Below are positions 47,568-55,576 of a stretch of 64,000 nucleotides of DNA, one piece after another. Source of the stretch: Barrientosiimonas humi (GTDB taxonomy: Bacteria > Actinomycetota > Actinomycetes > Actinomycetales > Dermatophilaceae); the NCBI RefSeq assembly GCF_006716095.1, contig NZ_VFOK01000001.1:186001-250000 (forward strand). Direction: 5' to 3'. A program made the translations under genes and the position numbers. How positions within the stretch are numbered: the stretch's first letter is position 1; every line of letters begins with the position of its first letter. The notes under the pieces were generated by a model. That model was not told where the DNA came from, searched no databases, and worked only from the letters and a program-made list of their open reading frames with translations.

Positions 47568-47774
47568 TCAGACGCCGCCGCCGCCGCTCGCGTTGCGGCT
47601 CTGGTGCGCGTTGCGCCACTGGGTGCCGTTGGTGCGCGACCCCTCGGCGCCGAGCGACACCCCGTCGCTGAGGTTGCGCTTGGAGCCTCCGGCGCCGCCG
47701 CCGCGTCGCGCGACGACAGCGATCAGCCCGAGGAACACCAGCAGGACGATCGCGATGCCGATGTAGAAACCCAT
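47568..47774 (-). CDS. Small single-pass membrane protein, paralogue 1 of 5
   Basis: 68 residues. MGFYIGIAIVLLVFLGLIAV is an N-terminal membrane helix, followed by ARRGGGAGG and the soluble tail KRNLSDGVSLGAEG ... QWRNAHQSRNASGGGGV. The ATG at 47772-47774 is preceded by AAGGGGG at good spacing; an ATG two codons earlier is too close to that site. Paralogue of the next two genes upstream (shared MGFYIGIAVVLL, a basic glycine patch and an RxL(S/T)(D/E) motif). No known family recognised. Last gene before the intrinsic terminator. Confidence 0.8.
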   Translation of the reverse strand: MGFYIGIAIVLLVFLGLIAVVARRGGGAGGSKRNLSDGVSLGAEGSRTNGTQWRNAHQSRNASGGGGV

Positions 47775-47886
47775 GACCATTCCCCCTTCGGTTGGTGACC
47801 GCCATCCTCCCACCTGCCGCGGGCGCGACGGGGTTTATGCACCGTCCGTGACCGGATCGAGGCCGCCGCCCACGGCGGGGCCGGGG

Positions 47887-48087
47887 TCAGTGGCCGCCCC
47901 ACCCGACGTTCTTGGCCTCGGTGTGGCGCGTCTCGTTGCGCTGCCTCGTGTAGGCACTGTCGCCGGTGCCGACGCCCTCGCTCAGCTCCCGCTGCCGACG
48001 ACCGCTGCCACCTCCACGGCGCGCGATGGCGTAGACCAGTGCGCCGAGCACCAGCAGCACGACGGCGATCCCGATGTAGAACCCCAT
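47887..48087 (-). CDS. Small single-pass membrane protein, paralogue 2 of 5
   Basis: 66 residues. MGFYIGIAVVLLVLGALVYA is the membrane helix; then IARRGGGSGRRQRELSEGVG and a polar tail with AYTRQRNETRHTEAKN. AGAGGAGA lies 5 bp before the ATG. The N-terminal 20 residues are almost identical to paralogue 3. Tail sequence diverges, suggesting the helix and basic patch are the conserved function. Confidence 0.82.
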   Translation of the reverse strand: MGFYIGIAVVLLVLGALVYAIARRGGGSGRRQRELSEGVGTGDSAYTRQRNETRHTEAKNVGWGGH

Positions 48088-48154
48088 GACGGTCTCCTCT
48101 GGTTGATGGCGATTGGTCGACGCCGCGGCGCGGTGGGGTGTCCGCCGAAGGGAC

Positions 48155-48376
48155 TCACCTGCCGAAGGTGCCGCCGTGCCGCGCGTTGCGGTAATCCTGC
48201 TGCGCCTGGGCCCGGTGCAGGTTCTGGATGCTGGAGCGTTCGTGCTCGCTGCCGGTCGACAGCTGGTCGGTCAGATTGCGCTTCGTTGCCGCGCCACCAC
48301 CGTCGCGCCGAGCGATGACGTAGACCAGTGCGAAGAGCACCAGCAGCACGACGGCGATCCCGATGTAGAACCCCAT
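48155..48376 (-). CDS. Small single-pass membrane protein, paralogue 3 of 5
   Basis: 73 residues. MGFYIGIAVVLLVLFALVYV then IARRDGGGAATKRNLTDQLS and a longer charged tail (SSIQNLHRAQAQQDYRNARH). The ATG has GGGAGGT 4 bp upstream. The frame is open further upstream, but without a ribosome site. Same orientation and spacing pattern as its neighbours. Confidence 0.82.
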   Translation of the reverse strand: MGFYIGIAVVLLVLFALVYVIARRDGGGAATKRNLTDQLSTGSEHERSSIQNLHRAQAQQDYRNARHGGTFGR

Positions 48377-48425
48377 GGCTACCTCCCTCGGCTGCTCGTG
48401 CTTGATCAGTGGTCCGTCGGGCTGC

Positions 48426-48626
48426 TCACGGCGGCATCGCGCTGCCACCGCGCTTGGTCGCGAACTCGGTCGAGGCCGAGGTGTTGTTCGCTCCGCGAGC
48501 CCCGCCGGTCAACGGTTGCCGCCGGTCGACGCGCGACCGGTCCAGGTCGCGGCGGCGGCGCACCGAGTAGCCGAGCACGGCGATCAGCACGGCCAGCGTG
48601 ACGACGGCTGCGATGACGTATCCCAT
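48426..48626 (-). CDS. Small single-pass membrane protein, paralogue 4 of 5 (second subtype)
   Basis: 66 residues. MGYVIAAVVTLAVLIAVLGY forms the helix, followed by SVRRRRDLDRSRVDRRQPLT and the C-terminal block SASTEFATKRGGS. That block is shared with paralogue 5 but not with 1-3, so the cluster holds two subtypes. GAAAGGGG precedes the ATG. Confidence 0.8.
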   Translation of the reverse strand: MGYVIAAVVTLAVLIAVLGYSVRRRRDLDRSRVDRRQPLTGGARGANNTSASTEFATKRGGSAMPP

Positions 48627-48687
48627 GACGTCCCCTTTCGTCAGGACGGTGCCGCGCTGACCTTCCGGTGCGGTGCGGCGAGGTCGA

Positions 48688-48894
48688 TCAGCCCACCGGG
48701 CCGACGGTGCCACCCGATCGTTTGGTGGCGAACTCGTTCGAGGCCGAGGTGCTGTTGCCCCGGGATCCGCCGCGGGACAGGTCCCGCGGGTCGCGGTGCG
48801 TGAGGTCGCGGTCGCCGCCACGGCGTATCGCCAGGCGGATCACCCCCACCAGCACGAGCGCGGCCACGAGGAGGCCGACGACGTAGTAGCCCAT
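48688..48894 (-). CDS. Small single-pass membrane protein, paralogue 5 of 5 (second subtype)
   Basis: 68 residues. MGYYVVGLLVAALVLVGVIR is the helix; IRRGGDRDLTHRDPRDLSRG and the block SASNEFATKRSGG follow. GGAGGGG precedes the ATG at good spacing. First gene of the cluster in transcription order; its promoter should lie in 48895-48969, where I could not pick clear hexamers. Confidence 0.8.
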   Translation of the reverse strand: MGYYVVGLLVAALVLVGVIRLAIRRGGDRDLTHRDPRDLSRGGSRGNSTSASNEFATKRSGGTVGPVG

Positions 48895-48969
48895 GCGAAC
48901 CCCCTCCGGGAGAGTGACCTCCATCATCCCACCGAACGGCGCTCCTCGGCACGCCTTGTGACGCTTTCG

Positions 48970-49039
48970 GCATGAAACCGGGTTACGTGCGTTTGACCTT
49001 GATGGATTCGGGTCAAACGCACGTAACCCGGTTTCATGC
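48970..49039. repeat. 70-bp hairpin element, copy 2 (29-12-29, perfect arms)
   Basis: Arms 48970-48998 and 49011-49039 (GCATGAAACCGGGTTACGTG ...) are perfectly complementary around a 12-nt loop. Same arms as the element at 20730, different loop. Lies between the permease gene end and the small-protein cluster start, both on the minus strand, so here it is not between convergent genes. Confidence 0.92.
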
Positions 49040-49127
49040 GCAGGGTCGGGGGCGTGGCTCGTACGCCGGTGGCGGCTGATCAGGGCCTGGCGGGATCACC
49101 GCGCGGCGGGATCAGGGAGTGGCGGGA

Positions 49128-50768
49128 TCAGGGAGTGGCGGGCAGGACGTGGGTCCCGTCGCGGTCGGTGGCCAGGCACAGCGAGCACAGCGCCCCGGCG
49201 CCGGTGGCCGAGTGCAGCATGTCGGGGCGCTCGAACGTCTGCGCGCACACCATGCAGTCGAGCTCGGCGGCCGAGGGGTTGCCCAGCTCGTCGCGCATCG
49301 GCAGGTGGGCGAGACCGTCGTCGCCCCGGCGAAGGTAGAACCGCCCGCCCGTCGCCACGGCGATGACCGGCGGGAGCGTCGCGGCCAGGACCACGGCGAC
49401 GGCGGCCGAGTAGGGCTGCAGGCCCTCGCCCAGCGCGCCGAAGTAGCACGCGATGGACACCCCGCCGCCCACGACGACGGTGCCGAAACCGACCGGGTTG
49501 ACCGCGTGGAGCATGCCGCGCCGGAACTCCGGCTCCTTGGGGGACAGGCCGAGGACGTACTTGTTGATGGTGATGTCGCTCGCGACGGCGACGATCCAGA
49601 CGATGCCGAGGTTGGCGTAGAAGCTCAGGATGCTGTTGAGCACGCTGAACATGTCGGCCTCCATGAGCGCCAGCGCGATGCCCACGTTGACGAAGACGAA
49701 CACCAGCCGTCCCGGGTAGCGGCGGGTGAGCCGGGTGAAGGAGTTGGTCCAGGCGAGCGAGCCGGAGTAGGCGTTGGTGACGTTGATCTTCAGCTGGGAG
49801 ATCACGACGAGCACGACGGCCAGCACCATCGCGAGCCACGGCGGCATGAGGCGTTCGTAGACGGCGAGGAACTGGTGCACCGGTTCGTTCGCGACGCCGG
49901 CGCCCTCTGCCGAGCGTCCGATCAGGTAGACCGCGAGGAACAGTCCGACCGCCTGCTTCAGCGCGCCGAGCAGCACCCAGCCGGGTCCGGCGGCGATGAC
50001 CGCGGTCCACCAACGTCCAGCGTTCTCAGGGGTTTTCGGCGGCATGAACCGCAGGTAGTCGATGTTCTCGGCGATCTGCGCGATGAGCGACAGGCAGACG
50101 CCCGCGGCGAGCATCGCCGAGGCCAGCGAGGCGGTCTGCTGCCCGTCGCTGCCGCGATAGTCCCAGAACGCCTCGACGCTGCCGGGCTCGACGGCGAGCA
50201 GGTAGCCGAGCGGCGCCACCATGAGCACCAGCCACAGCGGGGTGGTCCACAGCTGCATCTTCGCCAGCGCCCGCATGCCGTAGATCACGAGCGGGATCAC
50301 GACCAGGCTGGAGACGGCGTACCCCAGCCACAGCGGGATGCCCAGGCCGATCTGCAGGCCCTGCGCCATGATCGATCCCTCGAGCGCGAAGAAGATGAAG
50401 GTGAACGTCGCGAAGATGACGTTGGTCAGGATCGAGCCGTAGTAGCCGAAACCGGAGCCGCGGGTGATCAGGTCGAGGTCGAGGTTGTACCGCGCGGCGT
50501 AGATCGCGAGCGGGATGCCGGTCAGGAAGATCACGGCGGCCGCGATGGCGATGCCCCACAGGGCGCTGGCGGTGCCGTACGCCATCCCGATGTTCGCGCC
50601 GATCGCGAAGTCGGCGAGGTAGGCGATCCCGCCGAGCGCCGAGGTCGCGACGACGCCGGGTCCCCACCGGCGGTACGACCGTGGCGCGAAGCGCAGCGTG
50701 TAGTCCTCCAGGGTCTCGCTGGGGTCGCCCGCGGCGCGGGTCTCGACTGGTGCGGTGGTCGTGGCCAT
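49128..50768 (-). CDS. NCS1-family nucleobase permease with a C-terminal four-cysteine motif
   Basis: 546 residues from the ATG at 50766-50768. NCS1 (purine-cytosine permease/allantoin) transporters import nucleobases or related compounds with cations. About twelve membrane helices; the N-terminus ETLEDYTLRFAPRSYRRWGP and the GGIAYLADFAIGANIG helix fit the family. After the last helix comes a ~75-residue cytoplasmic tail with CMVC ... CSLC (CX2CX19CX2C), a zinc-ribbon-like arrangement not usual in this family. A 16-bp direct repeat (GGCGGGATCAGGGAGT, twice) spans the stop codon. Proximity to urease suggests uptake of a nitrogen compound, but that is inference. Confidence 0.85.
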   Translation of the reverse strand: MATTTAPVETRAAGDPSETLEDYTLRFAPRSYRRWGPGVVATSALGGIAYLADFAIGANIGMAYGTASALWGIAIAAAVIFLTGIPLAIYAARYNLDLDLITRGSGFGYYGSILTNVIFATFTFIFFALEGSIMAQGLQIGLGIPLWLGYAVSSLVVIPLVIYGMRALAKMQLWTTPLWLVLMVAPLGYLLAVEPGSVEAFWDYRGSDGQQTASLASAMLAAGVCLSLIAQIAENIDYLRFMPPKTPENAGRWWTAVIAAGPGWVLLGALKQAVGLFLAVYLIGRSAEGAGVANEPVHQFLAVYERLMPPWLAMVLAVVLVVISQLKINVTNAYSGSLAWTNSFTRLTRRYPGRLVFVFVNVGIALALMEADMFSVLNSILSFYANLGIVWIVAVASDITINKYVLGLSPKEPEFRRGMLHAVNPVGFGTVVVGGGVSIACYFGALGEGLQPYSAAVAVVLAATLPPVIAVATGGRFYLRRGDDGLAHLPMRDELGNPSAAELDCMVCAQTFERPDMLHSATGAGALCSLCLATDRDGTHVLPATP

Positions 50769-50824
50769 GCGCAGACGATTCACCGCCGGTGTTGCGGTGG
50801 CGTCTGGGCGCCGTTACGTCGGTG

Positions 50825-51580
50825 TTAAGGCTTCGCAGCCGGGTTCGGCTGCGAGGGGGCGCCCGCGATCGCGTCGGCGATCCAGCCCCATCGCCGGCCC
50901 CACGTGGCGTCGAGCTCGGCCGTGCGCCGGGTGGCGGTGGTCGCCTTGCGCGAGCCGGCGGCGTAGTGCTTGCGGAACCAGGGGGAGCCTGGCCGCGCGA
51001 GCCGCACCGCCCCGACGAACGCGACGGCCGGGACGCAGATCGCCAGCACGATCAACCGGTACTTCCCCTTCGCGACGCAGACCAGGCAGGCCAGCACGGT
51101 GAGGGCGATGCTCAGCGCGAGCGCCCAGCGGGCCTGCTGCCCTCCGGTGAGGTCCTCCGACCGGGCGGGGGTGAACCCGAGCAGCACCAGGGCCAGGCAC
51201 GACGCCGTCAGGGCGACGGCCTGCACCGACGCCTGCCCCTCCTGCGACCAGTAGACGTCGCTCAGGTGCAGGATCAGCGCGAACTCGTCGAGCACGAGAG
51301 AGGCACCCACGCCCACGAGAACGCCTGCGGTGGCACGGAATCCGCCGTGCTCGGCGCTCAGCGCGACGAACGCCCCGATGAGCAGCAGCCCCAGGCCGGG
51401 GACGGCGTGATGGATGTGCACGCCCGACGACGTGACGTTGTTGCGGAACGGTCCGCGGCCCGCGCGGATCATCCGGGTGATGCCTCGGGTGGCGAGGAAG
51501 GTGACGACGAAGGCGAGGAAGCACAGCAGCATGGGCAGCTTGCCCGCGCCGACGATCTCGACGTTCCACCATTCGCTCAT
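50825..51580 (-). CDS. Integral membrane protein of unknown function
   Basis: 251 residues. Six or seven membrane helices. The segment GVHIHHAVPGLGLLLIGAF carries an HIHH motif, and VLDEFALILHLSDVYWSQEG follows; acidic and histidine residues next to helices might bind a metal. The C-terminus is a basic tail. Similar hypothetical membrane proteins are frequent in actinobacteria, and I know no function. Not clearly coupled to a neighbour. Confidence 0.75.
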   Translation of the reverse strand: MSEWWNVEIVGAGKLPMLLCFLAFVVTFLATRGITRMIRAGRGPFRNNVTSSGVHIHHAVPGLGLLLIGAFVALSAEHGGFRATAGVLVGVGASLVLDEFALILHLSDVYWSQEGQASVQAVALTASCLALVLLGFTPARSEDLTGGQQARWALALSIALTVLACLVCVAKGKYRLIVLAICVPAVAFVGAVRLARPGSPWFRKHYAAGSRKATTATRRTAELDATWGRRWGWIADAIAGAPSQPNPAAKP

Positions 51581-51610
51581 GGCTCAGGGTGGCACGCACT
51601 CCGCGGTCGG

Positions 51611-52084
51611 TCAGCGACGCCGGCGCGAGTCGATCACGCCGGTGTCGAAACCGGCCAGGTGCAGGCCTCCGTGGAAGCGGGCGTGCTCGACCTTCAGGCA
51701 GCGGTTCATCACGACCTGCAGCCCGGCGTCGGTGGCGCGGTCGGCGACGTCCTGGTCGAACAGGCCGAGCTGCAACCACAGCACCTTGGCGTGCGCGGCG
51801 ATCGCGTCGTCGGCCACCTGCGGCAGGTCGGACGCCTTGCGGAAGACGTCGACGACGTCGGGCTCGCCGGGAAGGTCGGCGAGGGAGGGATAGACCTTCT
51901 GCCCGAGCAGCTCGGTGAGGCGCGGGTTGACGAACCACAGGTCGTACGTCGTCTCGGCCTGGAGATAGGTGGAGACGAAATAGCTTGCGCGAGAAGGGTT
52001 GTCGGACGCCCCGACGATCGCGATGGTGCGCGCCTGGCGCAGGATCGCCTGACGCTCGAGGGCGGACGGCTCGGTCCAGGTCAT
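51611..52084 (-). CDS. CoA-binding (YccU-like) protein
   Basis: 157 residues. Rossmann CoA-binding domain: TIAIVGASDNPSRASYFVST at the N-terminus, LWFVNPRLTELLGQKVYPSL and VLWLQLGLFDQDVADRA; MNRCLKVEH is the usual C-terminal motif with a conserved cysteine. The ATG overlaps the stop of the sulfhydrylase gene, so the two are translated together. The pairing with a homocysteine-forming enzyme is recurrent in actinobacteria; its role there is unknown. Confidence 0.85.
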   Translation of the reverse strand: MTWTEPSALERQAILRQARTIAIVGASDNPSRASYFVSTYLQAETTYDLWFVNPRLTELLGQKVYPSLADLPGEPDVVDVFRKASDLPQVADDAIAAHAKVLWLQLGLFDQDVADRATDAGLQVVMNRCLKVEHARFHGGLHLAGFDTGVIDSRRRR

Positions 52085-53409
52085 GCGTCGCCTCCCGGCT
52101 TCGTCGCGGCGTCGAGCGCCTGGTCGAGGTCCCACAGGATGTCGTCGACGTCCTCGATGCCCACGCTGATGCGCACCAGGTCGGGGCGCACGCCGCCGGC
52201 GACGAGCTGGTCGTCGTTCAGCTGCTGGTGCGTGGTCGAGGCGGGGTGGATGACCAGGGTGCGCGCGTCACCGATGTTGGCCAGGTGGCTGCACAGCCGG
52301 ACCGCCTCGATGAACCGTTGCCCGGCCGCCCGCTCCTCGCCGTCGGGCGCGGCGACCCCGAACGAGAAGACCGCGCCCGGTCCATCGGGGAGGTACCGCT
52401 GCGCACGGTCGTGGTCGGGGTGGTCCGGCAGCCCGGCGTACGCCACCCACGCCACCCGCTCGTCCGCGGCCAGCCACTCGGCCACCTGCCGGGCGTTGCG
52501 CACGTGCTCGGTCATCCGCTGGGCCAGCGTCTCGACCCCCTGCAGCAGCAGGAACGCGCTGTGCGGCGACAGCGCCGCCCCGATGTCGCGCAGCTGCTCC
52601 GAGCGCAGCTTGGTGAGGAAGCCGTACTCGCCGAAGTTGCCCCACCACGACACCCCGCCGTACGACGCCACGGGCTCGGTCATCATCGGGAACTTGCCGT
52701 TGTCCCAAGGGAATCGGCCCGACTCGACCACCACGCCGCCGAGCGTCGTGCCGTGCCCACCGAGGAACTTGGTGGCGGAGTGGATGACGATGTCGGCGCC
52801 GTGCTCGATGGGGCGCAGCAGGAACGGCGTGACGGTCGTCGCGTCGACGACCAGCGGGATGCCCGCGGCGTGCGCGACCTCGGCGAGGCCCGCGATGTCG
52901 GCCACCGCGCCGGAGGGGTTGGCGACCGCCTCGACGAACACGCAGCGGGTGCGCTCGTCGATCGCCGCGGCGTAGTCGGCCGGGTCGCCACCACCCACGA
53001 AGACGGTGTCGACGCCGAACCGCCGCAGCGTCACGTCGAGCTGGGTGAGCGTGCCGCCGTAGAGGTTGGACGAGGCGACGATGCGGTCGCCCGCGCCGGC
53101 GAGCGCGGCGAACACCGCGAACTCCGCGGCCTGCCCGCTCGCGGTCGCGACGGCGCCGAGCCCGCCCTCGAGGCTGGCCATCCGCTCCTCGAGCGCGGCG
53201 ACCGTCGGGTTGCCGATGCGGGTGTAGATGTTGCCGTACTTCTGCAGCGCGAACAGCGTCGCGGCGTCGGTGGTGTCGTCGAAGACGAAGCTGGTCGTCT
53301 GATAGATCGGCACGGCGCGCGCGCCGGTGGAGGGGTCGGGGACCGCTCCGGCGTGCACCGAGCGGGTGCGGAAGCCGAAGGTCCGGTCGCGCGGTCGGTC
53401 GGCGGTCAT
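52081..53409 (-). CDS. metY: O-acetylhomoserine sulfhydrylase (aminocarboxypropyltransferase)
   Basis: 442 residues. PLP enzyme that makes homocysteine from O-acetylhomoserine and sulfide. Family segments: FRTRSVHAGAVPDPSTGARA, PIYQTTSFVF, YGNIYTRIGNPT and the PLP lysine in VIHSATKFLGGHG. The ~430-residue length separates MetY from shorter cystathionine enzymes. ATG at 53407-53409. I see no SAM riboswitch in the 31 bp before it. Confidence 0.9.
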   Translation of the reverse strand: MTADRPRDRTFGFRTRSVHAGAVPDPSTGARAVPIYQTTSFVFDDTTDAATLFALQKYGNIYTRIGNPTVAALEERMASLEGGLGAVATASGQAAEFAVFAALAGAGDRIVASSNLYGGTLTQLDVTLRRFGVDTVFVGGGDPADYAAAIDERTRCVFVEAVANPSGAVADIAGLAEVAHAAGIPLVVDATTVTPFLLRPIEHGADIVIHSATKFLGGHGTTLGGVVVESGRFPWDNGKFPMMTEPVASYGGVSWWGNFGEYGFLTKLRSEQLRDIGAALSPHSAFLLLQGVETLAQRMTEHVRNARQVAEWLAADERVAWVAYAGLPDHPDHDRAQRYLPDGPGAVFSFGVAAPDGEERAAGQRFIEAVRLCSHLANIGDARTLVIHPASTTHQQLNDDQLVAGGVRPDLVRISVGIEDVDDILWDLDQALDAATKPGGDA

Positions 53410-53440
53410 CGGGCGGCTCGCTTCACAGGCACGAGCGTAA

Positions 53441-54238
53441 TCAGTCGCCCGCCGCGCGAAGCTCACCCCGCCAGGCGTCCCAGATGCCGGAGAGCCGGGA
53501 GCGGTGGGCCTGGTCCACCAGCTCACGGGCGTACGCCCCCGTCGCCGCGAGCGAGAAGCATGCCGGCCCAGCGTGGCCGGGCGCCGTCGCGCCGGGGGTG
53601 GTCGGGCCGGGTGCGGTCGCACTGGGGGTGGTCGGGCCGGGTGCGGTCGCACCGGCGGGGACGGTCTGCGCCGGCCGCCACCCGAGCGCGGTGACCGTGT
53701 CGACGACCCGGGCGCCCGCGAGCATCCCTGGCAGCAGGCAGGACTCGGCGTCGAGCGTCAGGTCCTCGACGAGCGCCGGCTGCCCGGCGAGGGTCATCCG
53801 GGTGCGGCAGTCGATCTCGCCGGGGCGCTCGCCGCTGCGGCCGAGCGCGACCCGGTCGCGCAGCAGCAGCCGCCCGGTCTGCTCGACCTGCACGTGCATG
53901 GTGCGCTCGACGCGCGCCCCCTCGGCCACCACCAGCGGTTCGCCGTGCCACACCAGCGTCGAGCCGGCACCCACGGCGACCGAGACGTCCCAGTGCGCCG
54001 GCTCGCCCCGCCCGTCGTAGGCCACGGTCCCGGCCACGTCGACCAGCTCCAGGGTCGCGCCGTCCTCGACCCGCAGGTCCAGGCTGACCCGGTCGCCACC
54101 CAGCAGGGTCGCACCGGTCGCCACCAGCGCGACCCGGGCGGTCCCGGCAGGCGATCGCAGCAGCCGCGGGGAGAGCAGCCCGCCGCGCAGCCGCACCCGC
54201 GGTCGCGCGCCGCAGCCGGCGACGTGGACCTGGGTCAT
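53441..54238 (-). CDS. ureD: Urease accessory protein UreD
   Basis: 265 residues. Scaffold protein that binds apo-urease and channels nickel. Typical strands: [65 protein letters not shown] and [16 protein letters not shown]. Low sequence conservation is normal for UreD. A tandem [14 protein letters not shown] repeat forms a Pro/Thr insertion near residues 200-230. Last gene of the urease operon; overlaps ureG. Confidence 0.88.
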   Translation of the reverse strand: MTQVHVAGCGARPRVRLRGGLLSPRLLRSPAGTARVALVATGATLLGGDRVSLDLRVEDGATLELVDVAGTVAYDGRGEPAHWDVSVAVGAGSTLVWHGEPLVVAEGARVERTMHVQVEQTGRLLLRDRVALGRSGERPGEIDCRTRMTLAGQPALVEDLTLDAESCLLPGMLAGARVVDTVTALGWRPAQTVPAGATAPGPTTPSATAPGPTTPGATAPGHAGPACFSLAATGAYARELVDQAHRSRLSGIWDAWRGELRAAGD

Positions 54239-54945
54239 GCGTGACGGTGACCCTGCACGAGCGCGTCCTCGTCGCGGGAGTGCGAGTGCGGCGCCATCGG
54301 GCCCGGGTCGCTGGGCACCAGTGCGCCACGACGGAACTCGGCGTACGTCCGGCGCACCCAGTCCGCCAGCTCACCGACCGACGCCGGGTCGCGCCGGGAC
54401 AGCCCCACCACCGGTCGGCCGTCGCGAGCGGCGCGGCCCTGGTCGACCATCAGCTCGGCGTCGACGTCGACGTGCGGGGCCAGGTCGGTCTTGTTGACGA
54501 CGAGCAGGTCTGCCCGGGCGATGCCGGGGCCGCCCTTGCGCACCACGTCGCCGCCGCCCGCGACGTCGAGCACGAACAGCTGGGCGTCGACGAGCGCCGG
54601 CGAGAAGGTGGCGGTGAGGTTGTCGCCGCCGGACTCCACGAGCACCACGTCGAGCGGACCGTGGTCGGCCTCCAGGTCCTCGACGGCGATGGCGTTGGCC
54701 GTGATGTCGTCACGGATGGCGGTGTGCGGGCAGGCGCCCGTCTCGACCGCCCGGATGCGGTCGGGCTCGAGCACGCCTGTGGCGCGGAGCATCTCGGCGT
54801 CCTCCTGCGTGTAGATGTCGTTGGTCACGACGCCGAGGCGCAGCTCGTCCGAGAGCGCTCGGCACAGCGTGCCGATGAGTGACGACTTGCCGGTCCCGAC
54901 GGGTCCGGCGACGCCGAGACGCATGGCGCGGGTGGGTTCAGGCAC
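54235..54945 (-). CDS. ureG: Urease accessory GTPase UreG with histidine-containing tail
   Basis: 236 residues. SIMIBI GTPase delivering nickel to urease. P-loop [16 protein letters not shown], the metal-binding CPH in [13 protein letters not shown], the [10 protein letters not shown] switch and VNKTDL for guanine recognition. The C-terminus [18 protein letters not shown] holds several histidines, which could store nickel; no ureE is present. Overlaps ureF and ureD. Confidence 0.95.
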   Translation of the reverse strand: MPEPTRAMRLGVAGPVGTGKSSLIGTLCRALSDELRLGVVTNDIYTQEDAEMLRATGVLEPDRIRAVETGACPHTAIRDDITANAIAVEDLEADHGPLDVVLVESGGDNLTATFSPALVDAQLFVLDVAGGGDVVRKGGPGIARADLLVVNKTDLAPHVDVDAELMVDQGRAARDGRPVVGLSRRDPASVGELADWVRRTYAEFRRGALVPSDPGPMAPHSHSRDEDALVQGHRHA

Positions 54946-55570
54946 GGAACAACCTCCTGGTGGTGCGGGCGTGGGCGTGCTGCCACAGCTCGCCGGCCGG
55001 GGCCGTGGCTGCGGGGATCTGGTCGGGGTCGGTCAGGCCGGCCACGGCCTTGACCACGCGCTCCACCTCGGGGGCGGCGTCCAGCGCCCACCCGACGGTG
55101 TCGAGCGGGTCGAGGGGCAGCAGCTTCAGCGCGGCGGCGCAGACCGACTGCACCTCGTCGTGGCAGACGACCCGGGCCAGGTCGTCGGAGCCGACCTCCA
55201 GCCGAAAAGCCAGGTGCGCCAACGCGATCGGCCGGGGGAGGACCCGGTCGACGGGCTCTCCGAGGCGGGCCAGCAACCGGCCGTAACCGCGGCCGAGCTC
55301 CACCTGCGCGGCGCGCACGACGTCGCTCGGCGTGCGCGCCTCCCAGGCCCGCAGGGCCGGCGCGGGGTCACCGGTGCTGCGCACCAGGTGCAGGGCGACG
55401 ACGGCGGCACCGGCGTCGACGGCGACCGTGGTGCGCAGCCTCGCCAGCAGGAATCCCGGGACCTCCTCCCGCGACAGACCGGCCTGCACTGCGGGCTCGA
55501 GCCCGGCCGACTGGGTGTGGCCGCCGACCGGCAGGCGCCCGTCGGCGAGCAGCAGGGACATCGACGACAT
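54938..55570 (-). CDS. ureF: Urease accessory protein UreF
   Basis: 210 residues. Activator of UreG in the urease maturation complex. [20 protein letters not shown] is the family N-terminus; [20 protein letters not shown] and the C-terminal [11 protein letters not shown] fit. The start lies 6 bp after the ureC stop. Short for UreF but complete. Confidence 0.9.
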   Translation of the reverse strand: MSSMSLLLADGRLPVGGHTQSAGLEPAVQAGLSREEVPGFLLARLRTTVAVDAGAAVVALHLVRSTGDPAPALRAWEARTPSDVVRAAQVELGRGYGRLLARLGEPVDRVLPRPIALAHLAFRLEVGSDDLARVVCHDEVQSVCAAALKLLPLDPLDTVGWALDAAPEVERVVKAVAGLTDPDQIPAATAPAGELWQHAHARTTRRLFRA

Positions 55571-55576
55571 CGGTCC

